Source of the DNA: Butyrivibrio sp.
GTDB taxonomy: Bacteria; Bacillota; Clostridia; Lachnospirales; Lachnospiraceae
DNA: 64,000 nt
NCBI GenBank assembly: GCA_015056585.1
Contig: SVFZ01000053.1
Coordinates: forward strand, 21,304-85,303
Direction: 5' to 3'
Shown: positions 29,735 to 39,530 of the stretch, in pieces
How the letters are laid out: every line of letters starts with the position of its first letter
Numbering within the stretch: the stretch's first letter is position 1
The notes under the pieces: generated by a model
Seen by the model: only the letters and a program-made list of their open reading frames with translations
Databases searched by the model: none
Told to the model about the DNA's origin: nothing
Translations under genes and position numbers: made by a program

Positions 29735-30913
29735 ATGGTAATACAACATAACTTGTTTGCTATGAATGCAAATCGAATGCACAACATAATTGCCAAGGAC
29801 AAAGCCCGCATTTCTGAAAAATTATCTTCCGGATATAAGGTAAACCGTGCGGCTGATGATACTGCAGGTCTTGCAATATCCGAAAAAATGAGAAAACAGA
29901 TCCGTGGTCTTAATCAGGCGTCTTTAAACGCACAGGATGGTATTTCATGTGTGCAGTCAGCTGAAGGTGCACTTAATGAAGTACATGAGATGTTGCAGCG
30001 GATGAATGAGTTATGTGTAAAAGCAGCCAATGATACAAATGATGTTACAGATCGCGAGTATATCCAAAGCGAAATAGATGCACTCGTAGAAGAAATAGAT
30101 CGGGTTGGAGCGACCACGACTTTTAACGAAATAAAGCTTTTAAACGGAGAAAGGCAAGACCATATTACAGCGCTAACTCCGACACTCGATTACGCAGGCA
30201 TTCAGAATCAGTTGCTTGTACAGGCAACTGAGGATAGTTTGGCATATTTCTCGGTTAAACCTCTGAACGAGGGGGATATATTGACCAAAACTGAAGGTTC
30301 TGAAACTGTTTTTTATAAGGTAAACGGTTCAGATGTAGATGCTGATGGAACAGCAGAGCATCCATATTCAATTGAGAAAAAAGAAGTCTATAAACATATA
30401 TGTGAAAGAATCCTCGATGCCAATGTCATTCAGACGGGGCATGTAAGCGTCTCATATGCTATAGGCGGACCGGATGAGGGAAAGTTCAATATAGAGTTTA
30501 AAGCTCCGCTGAGTATCAAGCTACAGATTGGATCAGAAGTCGAGGATGAAAACCAGATGACTATCATTATCAATCCGATAAATAGTTCATCATTGGGAGT
30601 CCATAACGTTAATGTCACCGGCGCGACAAATGATGGAGCATTAACAGGAATGGATTTGGTCAAAAGAGCTATAGAAAAAAACTCAAGAGAAAGATCAAAC
30701 CTTGGAGCATATCAGAACAGGTTAGAGCACACAATTAAAAATCTGGATAATGTTGCTGAAAATACTCAGGCTGCAGAATCCAAGCTCAGAGATACAGACA
30801 TGGCGCAAATGATATCTGAGATGGCTAAAAAAGATATCCTTATGCAGGCCGGACAAATGATTTTATCACAGGCAAACAAAAGTAAAGAGGCAGTGGTTCA
30901 ATTGCTTCAGTAA
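29735..30913 (+). CDS. Flagellin 3, divergent, with central insert
   Basis: MVIQHNLFAMNANRMHNIIAKDKARISEKLSSGYKVNRAADDTAGLAISEKMRKQIRGLNQ...QAGQMILSQANKSKEAVVQLLQ; extra segment about 30151-30519. Confidence 0.94.
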   Translation: MVIQHNLFAMNANRMHNIIAKDKARISEKLSSGYKVNRAADDTAGLAISEKMRKQIRGLNQASLNAQDGISCVQSAEGALNEVHEMLQRMNELCVKAANDTNDVTDREYIQSEIDALVEEIDRVGATTTFNEIKLLNGERQDHITALTPTLDYAGIQNQLLVQATEDSLAYFSVKPLNEGDILTKTEGSETVFYKVNGSDVDADGTAEHPYSIEKKEVYKHICERILDANVIQTGHVSVSYAIGGPDEGKFNIEFKAPLSIKLQIGSEVEDENQMTIIINPINSSSLGVHNVNVTGATNDGALTGMDLVKRAIEKNSRERSNLGAYQNRLEHTIKNLDNVAENTQAAESKLRDTDMAQMISEMAKKDILMQAGQMILSQANKSKEAVVQLLQ

Positions 30914-31048
30914 TTTAAAAGATAAGATTATATAACCAAAATCAAGTTTATAAAATCTTTATACAAGGTAGAAAAAACAAGCTAAAAACGGCCCTAATGC
31001 CAGGAAAATTGGGACTTTTAGATTTAATAAAAACTTAAAAAACATCTA

Positions 31049-31075
31049 TAAGGTTCTGTGATAAAATGCCGATAT
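31049..31075 (+). promoter_or_regulatory. Sigma-28-like promoter upstream of the 31322-32987 unit
   Basis: TAAG-N15-GCCGATAT; exact -10 octamer as at flagellins 1 and 3. Confidence 0.5.
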
Positions 31076-31321
31076 AACAACTGAACACTAAAGTTTATAA
31101 GTGATGATGTCGATACAGATATCAAGCGGTAGATAAGTAAAAGATATGAATTTTTGTTTTATCTGAATATGGTCTAAATTGAAACAACAATTCAATGATT
31201 TTATAGTTATTTAATAGATAATTTGGTTTTCTTTTGGTACAATACATCTAGCTAAAGAAAATTTTCGTGGAATACTGATATCTAAGAACGGTGAATGAAA
31301 GTATTTTGGAGGTTGTAACTA

Positions 31322-31873
31322 ATGAGTTCAGAACAAAAGGCAGACTCTCCTAAAAGCGTCAAGGCCGTGATAGTTGCTGGAATCGCAGTAATCATCATCC
31401 TTCTGATTGTTGTGATTGTCTTGTTGCTTACAAGGGGAGGCAAAGAAGGAAAGGAGGAACCAAAGGAAGAAGCCAGACGAAATGTTCTAGTGACTGAAGA
31501 AAATGTCGAAGAGGTGGCTGATGATTTTTTTAATGAAGAATATACACCTCCGGGATACTTCAGTGCGACAATGAGCAATGTTTGGCACTTTTCTACCGGA
31601 GATGCAGTATCGGAAGATGCATATGTTGCAGATGACAGTTCGAATTCAAATGATATTTATTTTGACATTTTTTTAGCAGAAGATGAGGATGAGAACAATC
31701 CGATATATCAGTCTCCTGTCATCCCGTTAGGAGGTGAGCTGAAAAACATCAAATTAGATAAAGAACTTAAAGCTGGTACCTATGATTGTATTATGATTTA
31801 TCATCTTGTGGATGAAGAGCAGAAGACACTGGATACCATAAGAGTTGGACTCACTATAATAGTTGGGCCATAA
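31322..31873 (+). CDS. Single-pass membrane protein with extracellular beta-rich domain
   Basis: N-terminal TM AVIVAGIAVIIILLIVVIVLLLTRGGKEGK; C-term PIYQSPVIPLGGELKNIKLDKELKAGTYDCIMIYHLVDEEQKTLDTIRVGLTIIV. Confidence 0.7.
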   Translation: MSSEQKADSPKSVKAVIVAGIAVIIILLIVVIVLLLTRGGKEGKEEPKEEARRNVLVTEENVEEVADDFFNEEYTPPGYFSATMSNVWHFSTGDAVSEDAYVADDSSNSNDIYFDIFLAEDEDENNPIYQSPVIPLGGELKNIKLDKELKAGTYDCIMIYHLVDEEQKTLDTIRVGLTIIVGP

Positions 31874-31934
31874 TTAAAGTAACTGCCATGACATGAGGTC
31901 ATGGAAAATATACATAATCAAGGAGGATATTTTT

Positions 31935-32987
31935 ATGAGTTTCAAAAAAATCACAGCATTCTTTTTAGCAACAACAATGGTACTTGGAAGCACATTTACC
32001 GCATTTGCAGCTGATACAGATCCAACTGGAAGCGGAAGTGGTGAGGGTGCCGGTACTAGTGAGGGTACAGTAAATACGACCGTCACAAAGGTAATTGTTC
32101 CAACAGATTCAACAGTATCCAGTGCTTTAGCATTTAGGATTGACCCTCAGCGGCTTATTCAGGAAACAGAGGCAGCTGCATATAGTGGGTACACATTCCC
32201 TGACGCAGAGGATGATACTGGTGTTTATTTCCTTACAGGTGATAAAACATACTCAAATGAAAGTAGTACATTCTACTTCGTAAACAAAGGATCAAAAGAT
32301 GTTACATTTACACTAACAGCTAAAGTTGTTGCAAATGCTGCTGCAACAGATATAACACTCGGATCAAAGGCAGATGCAACAGCGGCTTCACCTACAGCTG
32401 CTAAACTATATCTTGGAGCATCCTTTGGCGGAGATGCTGTTCAGCTTGCTACAGATACAGCTGGAAAGAAAGCTGTTCTGGCAGGTGTACCGGGAAACTT
32501 TAGCTATACATGGGACGAAGAGAACGGTTATCAGTATGTTGCAGTTGGTAATACCTGGAAGGCAGTTCCTGTTAAGTTCGAAGGTGCTGTAACTAAATAT
32601 GCTATTGAAGATACTGCAACGGTTCCAAAGCTTAGCCTTGCATGGGCATGGGCAGCAAAGGGAGAAAGCGATACTGATGATGCTGCTGTCACAGTAAGTG
32701 ATTATACTGAAGGCCCATCTGCTACTCCTGCATCAATGAGCGTAAATGCTAAGTCAGCAGCCATTAGTGGACTTGGTGATGGCGTAAGAATTAAATCTGC
32801 TCAAGTTGTAAAAGCTGATAACACAACTATAGCATTGACAGCAACTACTCAGTATACTTTCACAAACAATACATTTGCTATTGTTAGTGGAAAAGAAGTA
32901 CTGCTAGATAACACTAAGTATCAGAAATTTGTTCTGACATTTACAGATGATTCTGTTGTTAACATTCCAATTGTTGCTGGAGAGTAA
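31935..32987 (+). CDS. Secreted surface protein (signal peptide), family shared with the 52806 product
   Basis: Signal peptide MSFKKITAFFLATTMVLGSTFTAFAA after AGGAGG; motif FRIDPQRLIQETEAAAYSG; W-rich C-term LSLAWAWAAKG. Confidence 0.7.
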   Translation: MSFKKITAFFLATTMVLGSTFTAFAADTDPTGSGSGEGAGTSEGTVNTTVTKVIVPTDSTVSSALAFRIDPQRLIQETEAAAYSGYTFPDAEDDTGVYFLTGDKTYSNESSTFYFVNKGSKDVTFTLTAKVVANAAATDITLGSKADATAASPTAAKLYLGASFGGDAVQLATDTAGKKAVLAGVPGNFSYTWDEENGYQYVAVGNTWKAVPVKFEGAVTKYAIEDTATVPKLSLAWAWAAKGESDTDDAAVTVSDYTEGPSATPASMSVNAKSAAISGLGDGVRIKSAQVVKADNTTIALTATTQYTFTNNTFAIVSGKEVLLDNTKYQKFVLTFTDDSVVNIPIVAGE

Positions 32988-33037
32988 GTGAGATTTGTTT
33001 GGCAAACGGACAAAAGTAAATTGAATTAGTTATTATG

Positions 33038-33091
33038 CGCACCTGCGATTTGAAAGAAGTTATGTTCTTTTCATTTTGCGGGTGCGTTTTT
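33038..33091 (+). terminator. Rho-independent terminator after surface protein gene
   Basis: CGCACCTGCGATTTGAAAGAA...TTCTTTTCATTTTGCGGGTGCG TTTTT. Confidence 0.8.
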
Positions 33092-33108
33092 GCATTGAGA
33101 GGATGAAT

Positions 33109-34152
33109 ATGAAAGAAAAGAAACTTACAACTTATGATGTACTACATGTGGGGGATAGCTTCTACTATGTTTGTAATGAATTTAATTTGTTGATCAAATT
33201 CACTGGAAAGGGAGAGCATAAAATTATCGGGGTTATTCCTGAAGAGTCTTTGGATGCAAAAGCCCTGATTTCGCAGATGATGCTCATCAATGAAAGAATA
33301 ATACTAATACCGCTAAATGCCAAAAACATTTGGATTTATCAAATAAATAATCAAAAATGGCATTGCATTAGAATTGAAAATGAGAGCTGTGAATACAAGT
33401 TTATGAAGGCAATCCAGGAAGCTAATAAATTATATTTTTTCCCTAGTAGATATAAGAAAATGATAGTTCTCGATGTTTTGACAGATGAAGTAAGATATAT
33501 AGAAATTGCAGATAAATCACAAGGAATATGTAATAGTACATTTTTTAGATCGGACATAGTGGTAAAAGACAAGATGGTATATGCGGCGTATTGCGGAGGT
33601 GACTATATCTTCGAATTTAATTTGCTTGATGAGACCTATGAATGGAAAAAAGTGGGAACTGATGTTCAAGGATATTGCGGAATTGCATGGGATAGTGAGA
33701 AATTCTGGTTATTGTCTAAAATGAATGAGAAGAAAGTGTTTACTTGGGATGGAAAAGCTAGTGTTGGCACAGTAGAAATTGCTACAAGTGATAGAGGGAG
33801 AAACCGAGGCATTACAGTAATAAGCGGTGAAATCATTGTTTTAAGGGACAATGAGTCTATTACTATGAATTTAAACGCTAATAAAGATAGTTGCGACAGG
33901 GCGCCGGCGTATTTCTTTTGTAAAAAAAATGCTAATACGACTTCTTTTTTGCGATATAATAGTGAATATACATGGATTCAAAATGATGCTGAGCATAGAA
34001 TCAATTTAACGTTGTCGGATAAGATGATAAACAACTATTTCAGTGGAAAGATGGATATTAAAGAGAGTTATTTCTTTTCTCACAATGAAGTAGTCACTGA
34101 GAATGAATTATTTAGGATTTCAGATTTCGTTAAGGTATTATCTAGCCAGTAA
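33109..34152 (+). CDS. Hypothetical protein, possible beta-propeller
   Basis: Repeating short beta segments (FYYVCNEFNLLIKF, KLYFFPSRYKKMIVLDVLTDEVRYIEI, KMVYAAYCGGDYIFEFNLLDETYEWKKV, FWLLSKMNEKKVFTWDG). Confidence 0.45.
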   Translation: MKEKKLTTYDVLHVGDSFYYVCNEFNLLIKFTGKGEHKIIGVIPEESLDAKALISQMMLINERIILIPLNAKNIWIYQINNQKWHCIRIENESCEYKFMKAIQEANKLYFFPSRYKKMIVLDVLTDEVRYIEIADKSQGICNSTFFRSDIVVKDKMVYAAYCGGDYIFEFNLLDETYEWKKVGTDVQGYCGIAWDSEKFWLLSKMNEKKVFTWDGKASVGTVEIATSDRGRNRGITVISGEIIVLRDNESITMNLNANKDSCDRAPAYFFCKKNANTTSFLRYNSEYTWIQNDAEHRINLTLSDKMINNYFSGKMDIKESYFFSHNEVVTENELFRISDFVKVLSSQ

Positions 34153-34168
34153 CTATGACGGAGATGGG

Positions 34169-35449
34169 ATGAATCAAAGCTTTTTGGAACAAACCAACAT
34201 ATCAGTGGCTTACGCCGGGTTCTACAAAGATAACAATTTGCTTTTACAATCTTCATCCGGTGGAGTAGCTACAGAACTATCATCAGCTATCCTTAATGAT
34301 GGAGGTATTGTTTATGGCGCCATATATGCTGATGACTACTATTCATGTCATTACATGCGAGTGACAAGGCAGGCTGATTTGGATAGATTAAAGGGGAGCA
34401 AATATGTATATGTAGAAAAGAAAGTTATATATGAGAACGAATTTATATCGGTTTTTGAGGCAGTGCAAAAAGATATTGAGAATAGTAAGAAGGTATTATT
34501 TATAGGTCTTAGCTGTGATGTTGCAGCTTTGATGAAATGGTTTGAGGGTAAAAATATTAACCCTGAAAGTTTATACACAATTGAGCTTTTATGTGACGGT
34601 GTGACCTGTGAATGCGTGCATCAGGACTATATAAAGAAGCTTGAAACAGTTCATAATTCAAAGGTTGTATCTTTTACAGTAAGAAATAAGAGAGATGGTT
34701 GGACCCCATTATATATCATGGCAGAGTTTGATAACGGCGAGACTCATGTGGTTCCGTTTTATAATTCTGTTTATGGATATGCTTTTTTACATTACAAGAA
34801 AAAAGCATGCTACGGTTGCCAGTTTAAACAGAAGAACAGGTTTGCAGACCTGACGATTGGGGACTTTTGGGGATGCGAAGAAGGTATGAAGGAGTATAAT
34901 CGAAATGGTGTTTCGATTATATATGTTCAAACAGAAAAAGGTCAGGAAATGTTGGAATCAATCAAAAATGATTCCTTTGTTATTATGGAAACAGATGCAG
35001 AATTTGCACTGCGACACAGTCCAAGATACTTCAATGCACATTCCTTTAATAAAAATTGGGAAGAATTAGATAATGATATTAGTGCAATTGGTTTGCACCA
35101 GGCGGTGAGAAAACGCATGGTTTGCAACCCGTCTGAAAGGGCTGCTTGGAATCCGAATATGAATATCATATTATGGGGAACCGGCAACTGTTTTCACAAA
35201 CTGGCTCCGGTTGTGATTGAAAATTCTAATGTAATGTTCGCAGTTGACACCGATCCGCAAAAATGGGGAAGTCTGACTGAATATGGAATTCTTTGCAAAT
35301 CGCCGGAAGAAATATTAAAACTAGATAATGTATTTGTGATAATAATGATTGAGAATGCTTCAATAGTATGTCAGGTTATTCAAACAATACTTGATATGAA
35401 TGTCAGGTATTTCGACCAGGTTAATAATTGGATTTACAACAACGTATAG
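34169..35449 (+). CDS. Coenzyme F420 hydrogenase/dehydrogenase beta-subunit-like protein with C-terminal Rossmann-like module
   Basis: LLLQSSSGGVATELSSAILNDGGIVYGAIY...LKGSKYVYVEK; KKACYGCQFKQKNRFADLTIGDFWG; C-term MNIILWGTGNCFHKLAPVV. Confidence 0.8.
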   Translation: MNQSFLEQTNISVAYAGFYKDNNLLLQSSSGGVATELSSAILNDGGIVYGAIYADDYYSCHYMRVTRQADLDRLKGSKYVYVEKKVIYENEFISVFEAVQKDIENSKKVLFIGLSCDVAALMKWFEGKNINPESLYTIELLCDGVTCECVHQDYIKKLETVHNSKVVSFTVRNKRDGWTPLYIMAEFDNGETHVVPFYNSVYGYAFLHYKKKACYGCQFKQKNRFADLTIGDFWGCEEGMKEYNRNGVSIIYVQTEKGQEMLESIKNDSFVIMETDAEFALRHSPRYFNAHSFNKNWEELDNDISAIGLHQAVRKRMVCNPSERAAWNPNMNIILWGTGNCFHKLAPVVIENSNVMFAVDTDPQKWGSLTEYGILCKSPEEILKLDNVFVIIMIENASIVCQVIQTILDMNVRYFDQVNNWIYNNV

Positions 35450-35461
35450 ATTGGAGCAAAA

Positions 35462-36577
35462 ATGAAAATTGTTATTACTAATAATTCAATAATGTATAAC
35501 AGAGGCTCTGAGGCAGTTATAATGAGCGTTACCAAGATCTGCAGGTTTTGGTATCCTGATGCAGAAATTGTGGTAGTTAATGGAGAATATGGAGAAGTAT
35601 TAAAGGAGGTGCCTGATTCAAGTAGAGTAGTTCCTAAATACGATGCTATAGGTGAACTGACTTTTTTTATTGAAGAGATCAAAAATGCGGATGTGATTTT
35701 GATTACCGGGGCAGATAACTATGATTATGGGCTGACTAATCAACATATGATTTCTGTTAATGACGTTGTATTTAATTATTCAGATGCGAGAACTATTCTA
35801 TATGATTTATCATTAAATGATAAGCATATGAATGAAACGATATTTCATGATATTAATCGATTTTCGCTACTCACCGTAAGAGAATCCATTACAGAGGGCG
35901 TATTAAAGAAATGGTTTGCAAATAGTAAAGTGCTGAGATTTCCGGATCCGGCATTTATTCTCCCAGCAGAGCCCTGCAACTTACCATATGGTTTCATGGA
36001 GAGTAATACTATAGGGATAAACATCAGCAATCTTATCATGGGGAAAACAGTTGGTGCACCTCAAGAAATAGTGCTCGCAAATTATAAGGAATTGATTGAT
36101 TTCATACTTAGAGAAACGAAGTATGATGTTATGATACTGCAGCATGTTCTAAATAATGGATTCGACCTAGATGCAGCAAAATTACTGTATAAGAGTTATG
36201 CAGATGAAAAACGTGTATATATTCAGCAATCAGAACTTTTATCTGCTACTCAATTGAAATATATTATTTCGAAGTTGAACATGTTGGTAACCGCACGAAC
36301 TCATGCTTCAATTGCGGCATATTCTTCCAGCGTTCCTACATTGGTTGTGGGGTATTCTGTAAAGGCTTTGGGTATTGCAAAAGATCTTTTTGGGGAGAGT
36401 GAAAAGTATGTTTGTCAGGTTAGGGAACTTTCAGGGAATAAAGATATTTTAAAAAAGTTTATATATATATGGGAAAATCAGGAGCAGATCCGAGATCATC
36501 TGAAAAAAGTTATACCCTCATATAAGAAGAGTGCACTTGATTTTGGAAAGGCTTTGATGGGGGAATCATTTAGGTGA
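35462..36577 (+). CDS. Polysaccharide pyruvyl transferase family protein
   Basis: NRGSEAVIMSVTKICRFWYPDAEIVV...ITGADNYDYG...LVTARTHASIAAYSSSVPTLVVGYSVKALGIAKDLFG. Confidence 0.85.
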   Translation: MKIVITNNSIMYNRGSEAVIMSVTKICRFWYPDAEIVVVNGEYGEVLKEVPDSSRVVPKYDAIGELTFFIEEIKNADVILITGADNYDYGLTNQHMISVNDVVFNYSDARTILYDLSLNDKHMNETIFHDINRFSLLTVRESITEGVLKKWFANSKVLRFPDPAFILPAEPCNLPYGFMESNTIGINISNLIMGKTVGAPQEIVLANYKELIDFILRETKYDVMILQHVLNNGFDLDAAKLLYKSYADEKRVYIQQSELLSATQLKYIISKLNMLVTARTHASIAAYSSSVPTLVVGYSVKALGIAKDLFGESEKYVCQVRELSGNKDILKKFIYIWENQEQIRDHLKKVIPSYKKSALDFGKALMGESFR

Positions 36578-37632
36578 AAAGAAAAATAGGCATTGTAACA
36601 TTCCATTATGTTGATAATTATGGTGCAGTTTTGCAGACATGGGCGCTGAAAAAGTATCTAAATTCAATGCCGGATGTTCATGCAGAAATAATAAACTATG
36701 TGCCTGAAAATTATCAGATATTCCCTTATGAACGGACACATGAAGGGATTGAAATGATGCAAAAGAAAAGGTTAAAATATGAGACGTTTCTGCAGCAGGA
36801 AGAACTAGTTACAAAGCCAATGCAACATAGCTTGACCGGTAAGGAATATGATTATTATATTGTTGGCTCGGATCAAGTTTGGAATCTTGAATTTAGGGAA
36901 AATGTTAGTAATGAATATCTGTTCCCTAATTTGGATAGGGACGCTAAAAGAATTTCTTACGCTGCAAGCATTGGAAAAAAAATCTCCCCTAGTGAAGTAG
37001 ATCTTTTTCGGCAGTATTTAAATAAGTTCTCAGCGATTTCAGTTCGCGAACAATCAAGCGTGCAGGAGTTGGATGCGCTCGGCATCAAAGGAGTAGATAC
37101 TGTGGTTGATCCCACCCTCCTTCTGGATGCAGAAGATTACGAGACGCTGATAAAAGAGCCGGATAACAAGCCGAGTGACTTTTTGTTCTTCTTTACTTAT
37201 CCAATGGGAGATGAGGTAAGAAAATATATACCGTTTGTTAACAATCTTGCAAGGGAAAATGGTCTTTCAATTATCCATTCCTTGGTTGGATCCCCGAGCA
37301 CCCTGTTTTCCAATAATGTCGGATGTATGATGTATGAAGGTATCGGAGAGTTCCTTTGGTATATTAGAAATGCCAGAGCTATTGTCACTATGTCTTATCA
37401 CGGAGTGATTTTGGGACGACTTTTTGGAAAACCAACTTATGTAATTCATAGAGAACACGGCTGGGGAAGACTTGAGCAATTGGATAGAATAATAGATTTA
37501 AACGATTCAATCATAAAAAACGACTGGCCGATGAAAAAGTGGAGCATAAGTGATTCCAGTAAGGATCTTGGAAATCTCACGGAGTGGAGGACCAGGAGCA
37601 GGAGCTTTTTGAAAAGCGCGTTGGAAGGGTGA
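36574..37632 (+). CDS. Polysaccharide pyruvyl transferase family protein
   Basis: KIGIVTFHYVDNYGAVLQTWALKKYL...YYIVGSDQVWNLEF...FGKPTYVIHREHGWGRLEQL; GTG start overlapping upstream stop. Confidence 0.93.
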   Translation: MKRKIGIVTFHYVDNYGAVLQTWALKKYLNSMPDVHAEIINYVPENYQIFPYERTHEGIEMMQKKRLKYETFLQQEELVTKPMQHSLTGKEYDYYIVGSDQVWNLEFRENVSNEYLFPNLDRDAKRISYAASIGKKISPSEVDLFRQYLNKFSAISVREQSSVQELDALGIKGVDTVVDPTLLLDAEDYETLIKEPDNKPSDFLFFFTYPMGDEVRKYIPFVNNLARENGLSIIHSLVGSPSTLFSNNVGCMMYEGIGEFLWYIRNARAIVTMSYHGVILGRLFGKPTYVIHREHGWGRLEQLDRIIDLNDSIIKNDWPMKKWSISDSSKDLGNLTEWRTRSRSFLKSALEG

Positions 37633-37635
37633 TTT

Positions 37636-38106
37636 TTGAGCGTGGAAAGCCTAGAGAAAGGTATGTTCCCGAAAGTATGTAGGGATACAGACTATGTCAA
37701 TCAAAAAAGTATAAGGTGTGAATTGTATTATCCAATATTGAAGAAATGCTTGGAAAATGTCCAGATGGGCAAAAGTACAGCGGATTTTTTCATAAGTATG
37801 GGAGTTTCACGAGTGGGTCTTTATGCTGTGAATGAGTTTATGGATTATATCCTTAGGGATGGAAACATTAGTAAACTCAAGAATCTTTTAATCTATGACT
37901 TACACTATGAAAAGTATCATGGGCTCTATTATGGGAGGAGCGTTTTACCAGCAAATCAGGTGATACATGACTATAAAGAATCTAATATTGAAAAAGTAGT
38001 TATATGCAATCTTGTTTTCGCTGATGATATATACAGATATCTTAATGGTAAGGGGATACGTGCTGAAGATATTATGACCATTGATACACTTATTTATGGG
38101 ATGTGA
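37636..38106 (+). CDS. Hypothetical protein, possible stand-alone Rossmann-like module
   Basis: VSRVGLYAVNEFMDYILRD...VIHDYKESNIEKVVICNLVFADDIYRYLNGKGIRAEDIMTIDTLI. Confidence 0.4.
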   Translation: MSVESLEKGMFPKVCRDTDYVNQKSIRCELYYPILKKCLENVQMGKSTADFFISMGVSRVGLYAVNEFMDYILRDGNISKLKNLLIYDLHYEKYHGLYYGRSVLPANQVIHDYKESNIEKVVICNLVFADDIYRYLNGKGIRAEDIMTIDTLIYGM

Positions 38107-38131
38107 TTGAACTGTTACAGGGGGATTACTC

Positions 38132-39502
38132 TTGAAAGTTGGCGTATTTGGCTTTGGAGAAATATATAGAAGATATGCGTCTTTGCTACCTAAAGAACAG
38201 TCAGTGGTTGTAGTCATTGATAATGGTGTTGTAGGTCATAGGGAAATGGTTGACGGTATAGCACATATCAATCCGAGAGAAGTTTTTTTATATGATATTG
38301 ACTTAGTCATTTTGATGAGCGATTCTGCTACGGAAATGCGTGAGCAACTTGAAGGGATGGGCTATGATATGTCCAAAGTAATCCATTACAGGGACTACTT
38401 TGGAGGATTGGAGCAGAAACGGGAGATGTATCTTGCAAATGAATCTGAAGTGCAAGATAAAAAGTCTTTACTTATCATTTCAAATGCATTGGGATTTCAT
38501 GGGGCTCCTGTGACAGTACTTGGCATGGTTAAATGTGCTAGGGAAATGGAATATCGAGTAAGCGTTGTAGCTTCTTCCGGGGATCAAGCTTTTATTGACG
38601 AACTTAATTTGGCAGGGGCAAGTGTTATTATACAACCATGGATTGAACATGCTTCATGGGATAATCTTAAATGGACTAACGAATATGATGATATAATAGT
38701 CAATTCGCTTCCGGTGATAATCTGTGCCCTGACGATTTCTATGCATAGAAGAACAATCGTATGGTTGCATGAAAGTCCGGATACATATATATCTTTACGT
38801 TTTTGGTGGGATAATATTCAGCGTGGCATAGAAGTTGGTGACATTGGCTTGTATGCAGTAAGTCGCAGAGCAACAGAAAACTTTAGACGTTTTTTCAATT
38901 ATAGTAAAGACATTACTATTCTTTTACCATATGTCAATGAATGGAACAATAAAGGAAAACCTGCAAAAACTGATGTTGTGATTTTCGCTGTTATTGGATC
39001 GATAATAGAGCAAAAGGGACAACGTATTCTTTTAGAAGCTATTCATTCACTATCAATAAAACAGAATATAAAGTTTGTATTTATTGGAAAAGAAAATGAT
39101 TCGCTTAACTCAAAGCGCATTGTAGACAACATTTCTAATGAAAGCTGCTGTGAATATGTAGGAGAGATGACAAGAGAAGAGATGAGCAATCTATATCAAG
39201 ATATAGATGTTGTTATAGTGCCATCTTTGGAGGAGACGCTTTCACTTGCGGCGGTTGAGGCTATGATGATGGAAAAAGTCTGTATAGTGTCGGATCATTG
39301 CGGGATAGCAGAATATATCACGAACGGCGAGAATGGTTTTGTATTTCCACTTAATGAAAATAAAGCGTTGGTTAAGGCTATAGAATGGTGCGTAGCCAAT
39401 AAAGAAAAATTTATGGAAATAGGCAAGCGTGCAAGAATGACTTACGAAGACAACTTTTCCTTGAAGGTTTTTAGAGATTCATTTAAGGAGATTTTAGAAT
39501 GA
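38132..39502 (+). CDS. GT4 glycosyltransferase with N-terminal Rossmann-like module
   Basis: N-term MKVGVFGFGEIYRRYASLL; C-term FAVIGSIIEQKGQRILLEAI...VVIVPSLEETLSLAAVEAMMMEKVCIVSDHCGIAEYITNGENGFVFP. Confidence 0.88.
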   Translation: MKVGVFGFGEIYRRYASLLPKEQSVVVVIDNGVVGHREMVDGIAHINPREVFLYDIDLVILMSDSATEMREQLEGMGYDMSKVIHYRDYFGGLEQKREMYLANESEVQDKKSLLIISNALGFHGAPVTVLGMVKCAREMEYRVSVVASSGDQAFIDELNLAGASVIIQPWIEHASWDNLKWTNEYDDIIVNSLPVIICALTISMHRRTIVWLHESPDTYISLRFWWDNIQRGIEVGDIGLYAVSRRATENFRRFFNYSKDITILLPYVNEWNNKGKPAKTDVVIFAVIGSIIEQKGQRILLEAIHSLSIKQNIKFVFIGKENDSLNSKRIVDNISNESCCEYVGEMTREEMSNLYQDIDVVIVPSLEETLSLAAVEAMMMEKVCIVSDHCGIAEYITNGENGFVFPLNENKALVKAIEWCVANKEKFMEIGKRARMTYEDNFSLKVFRDSFKEILE

Positions 39503-39530
39503 TTATGTGCTAGAGAGGGTAATATCAGTA

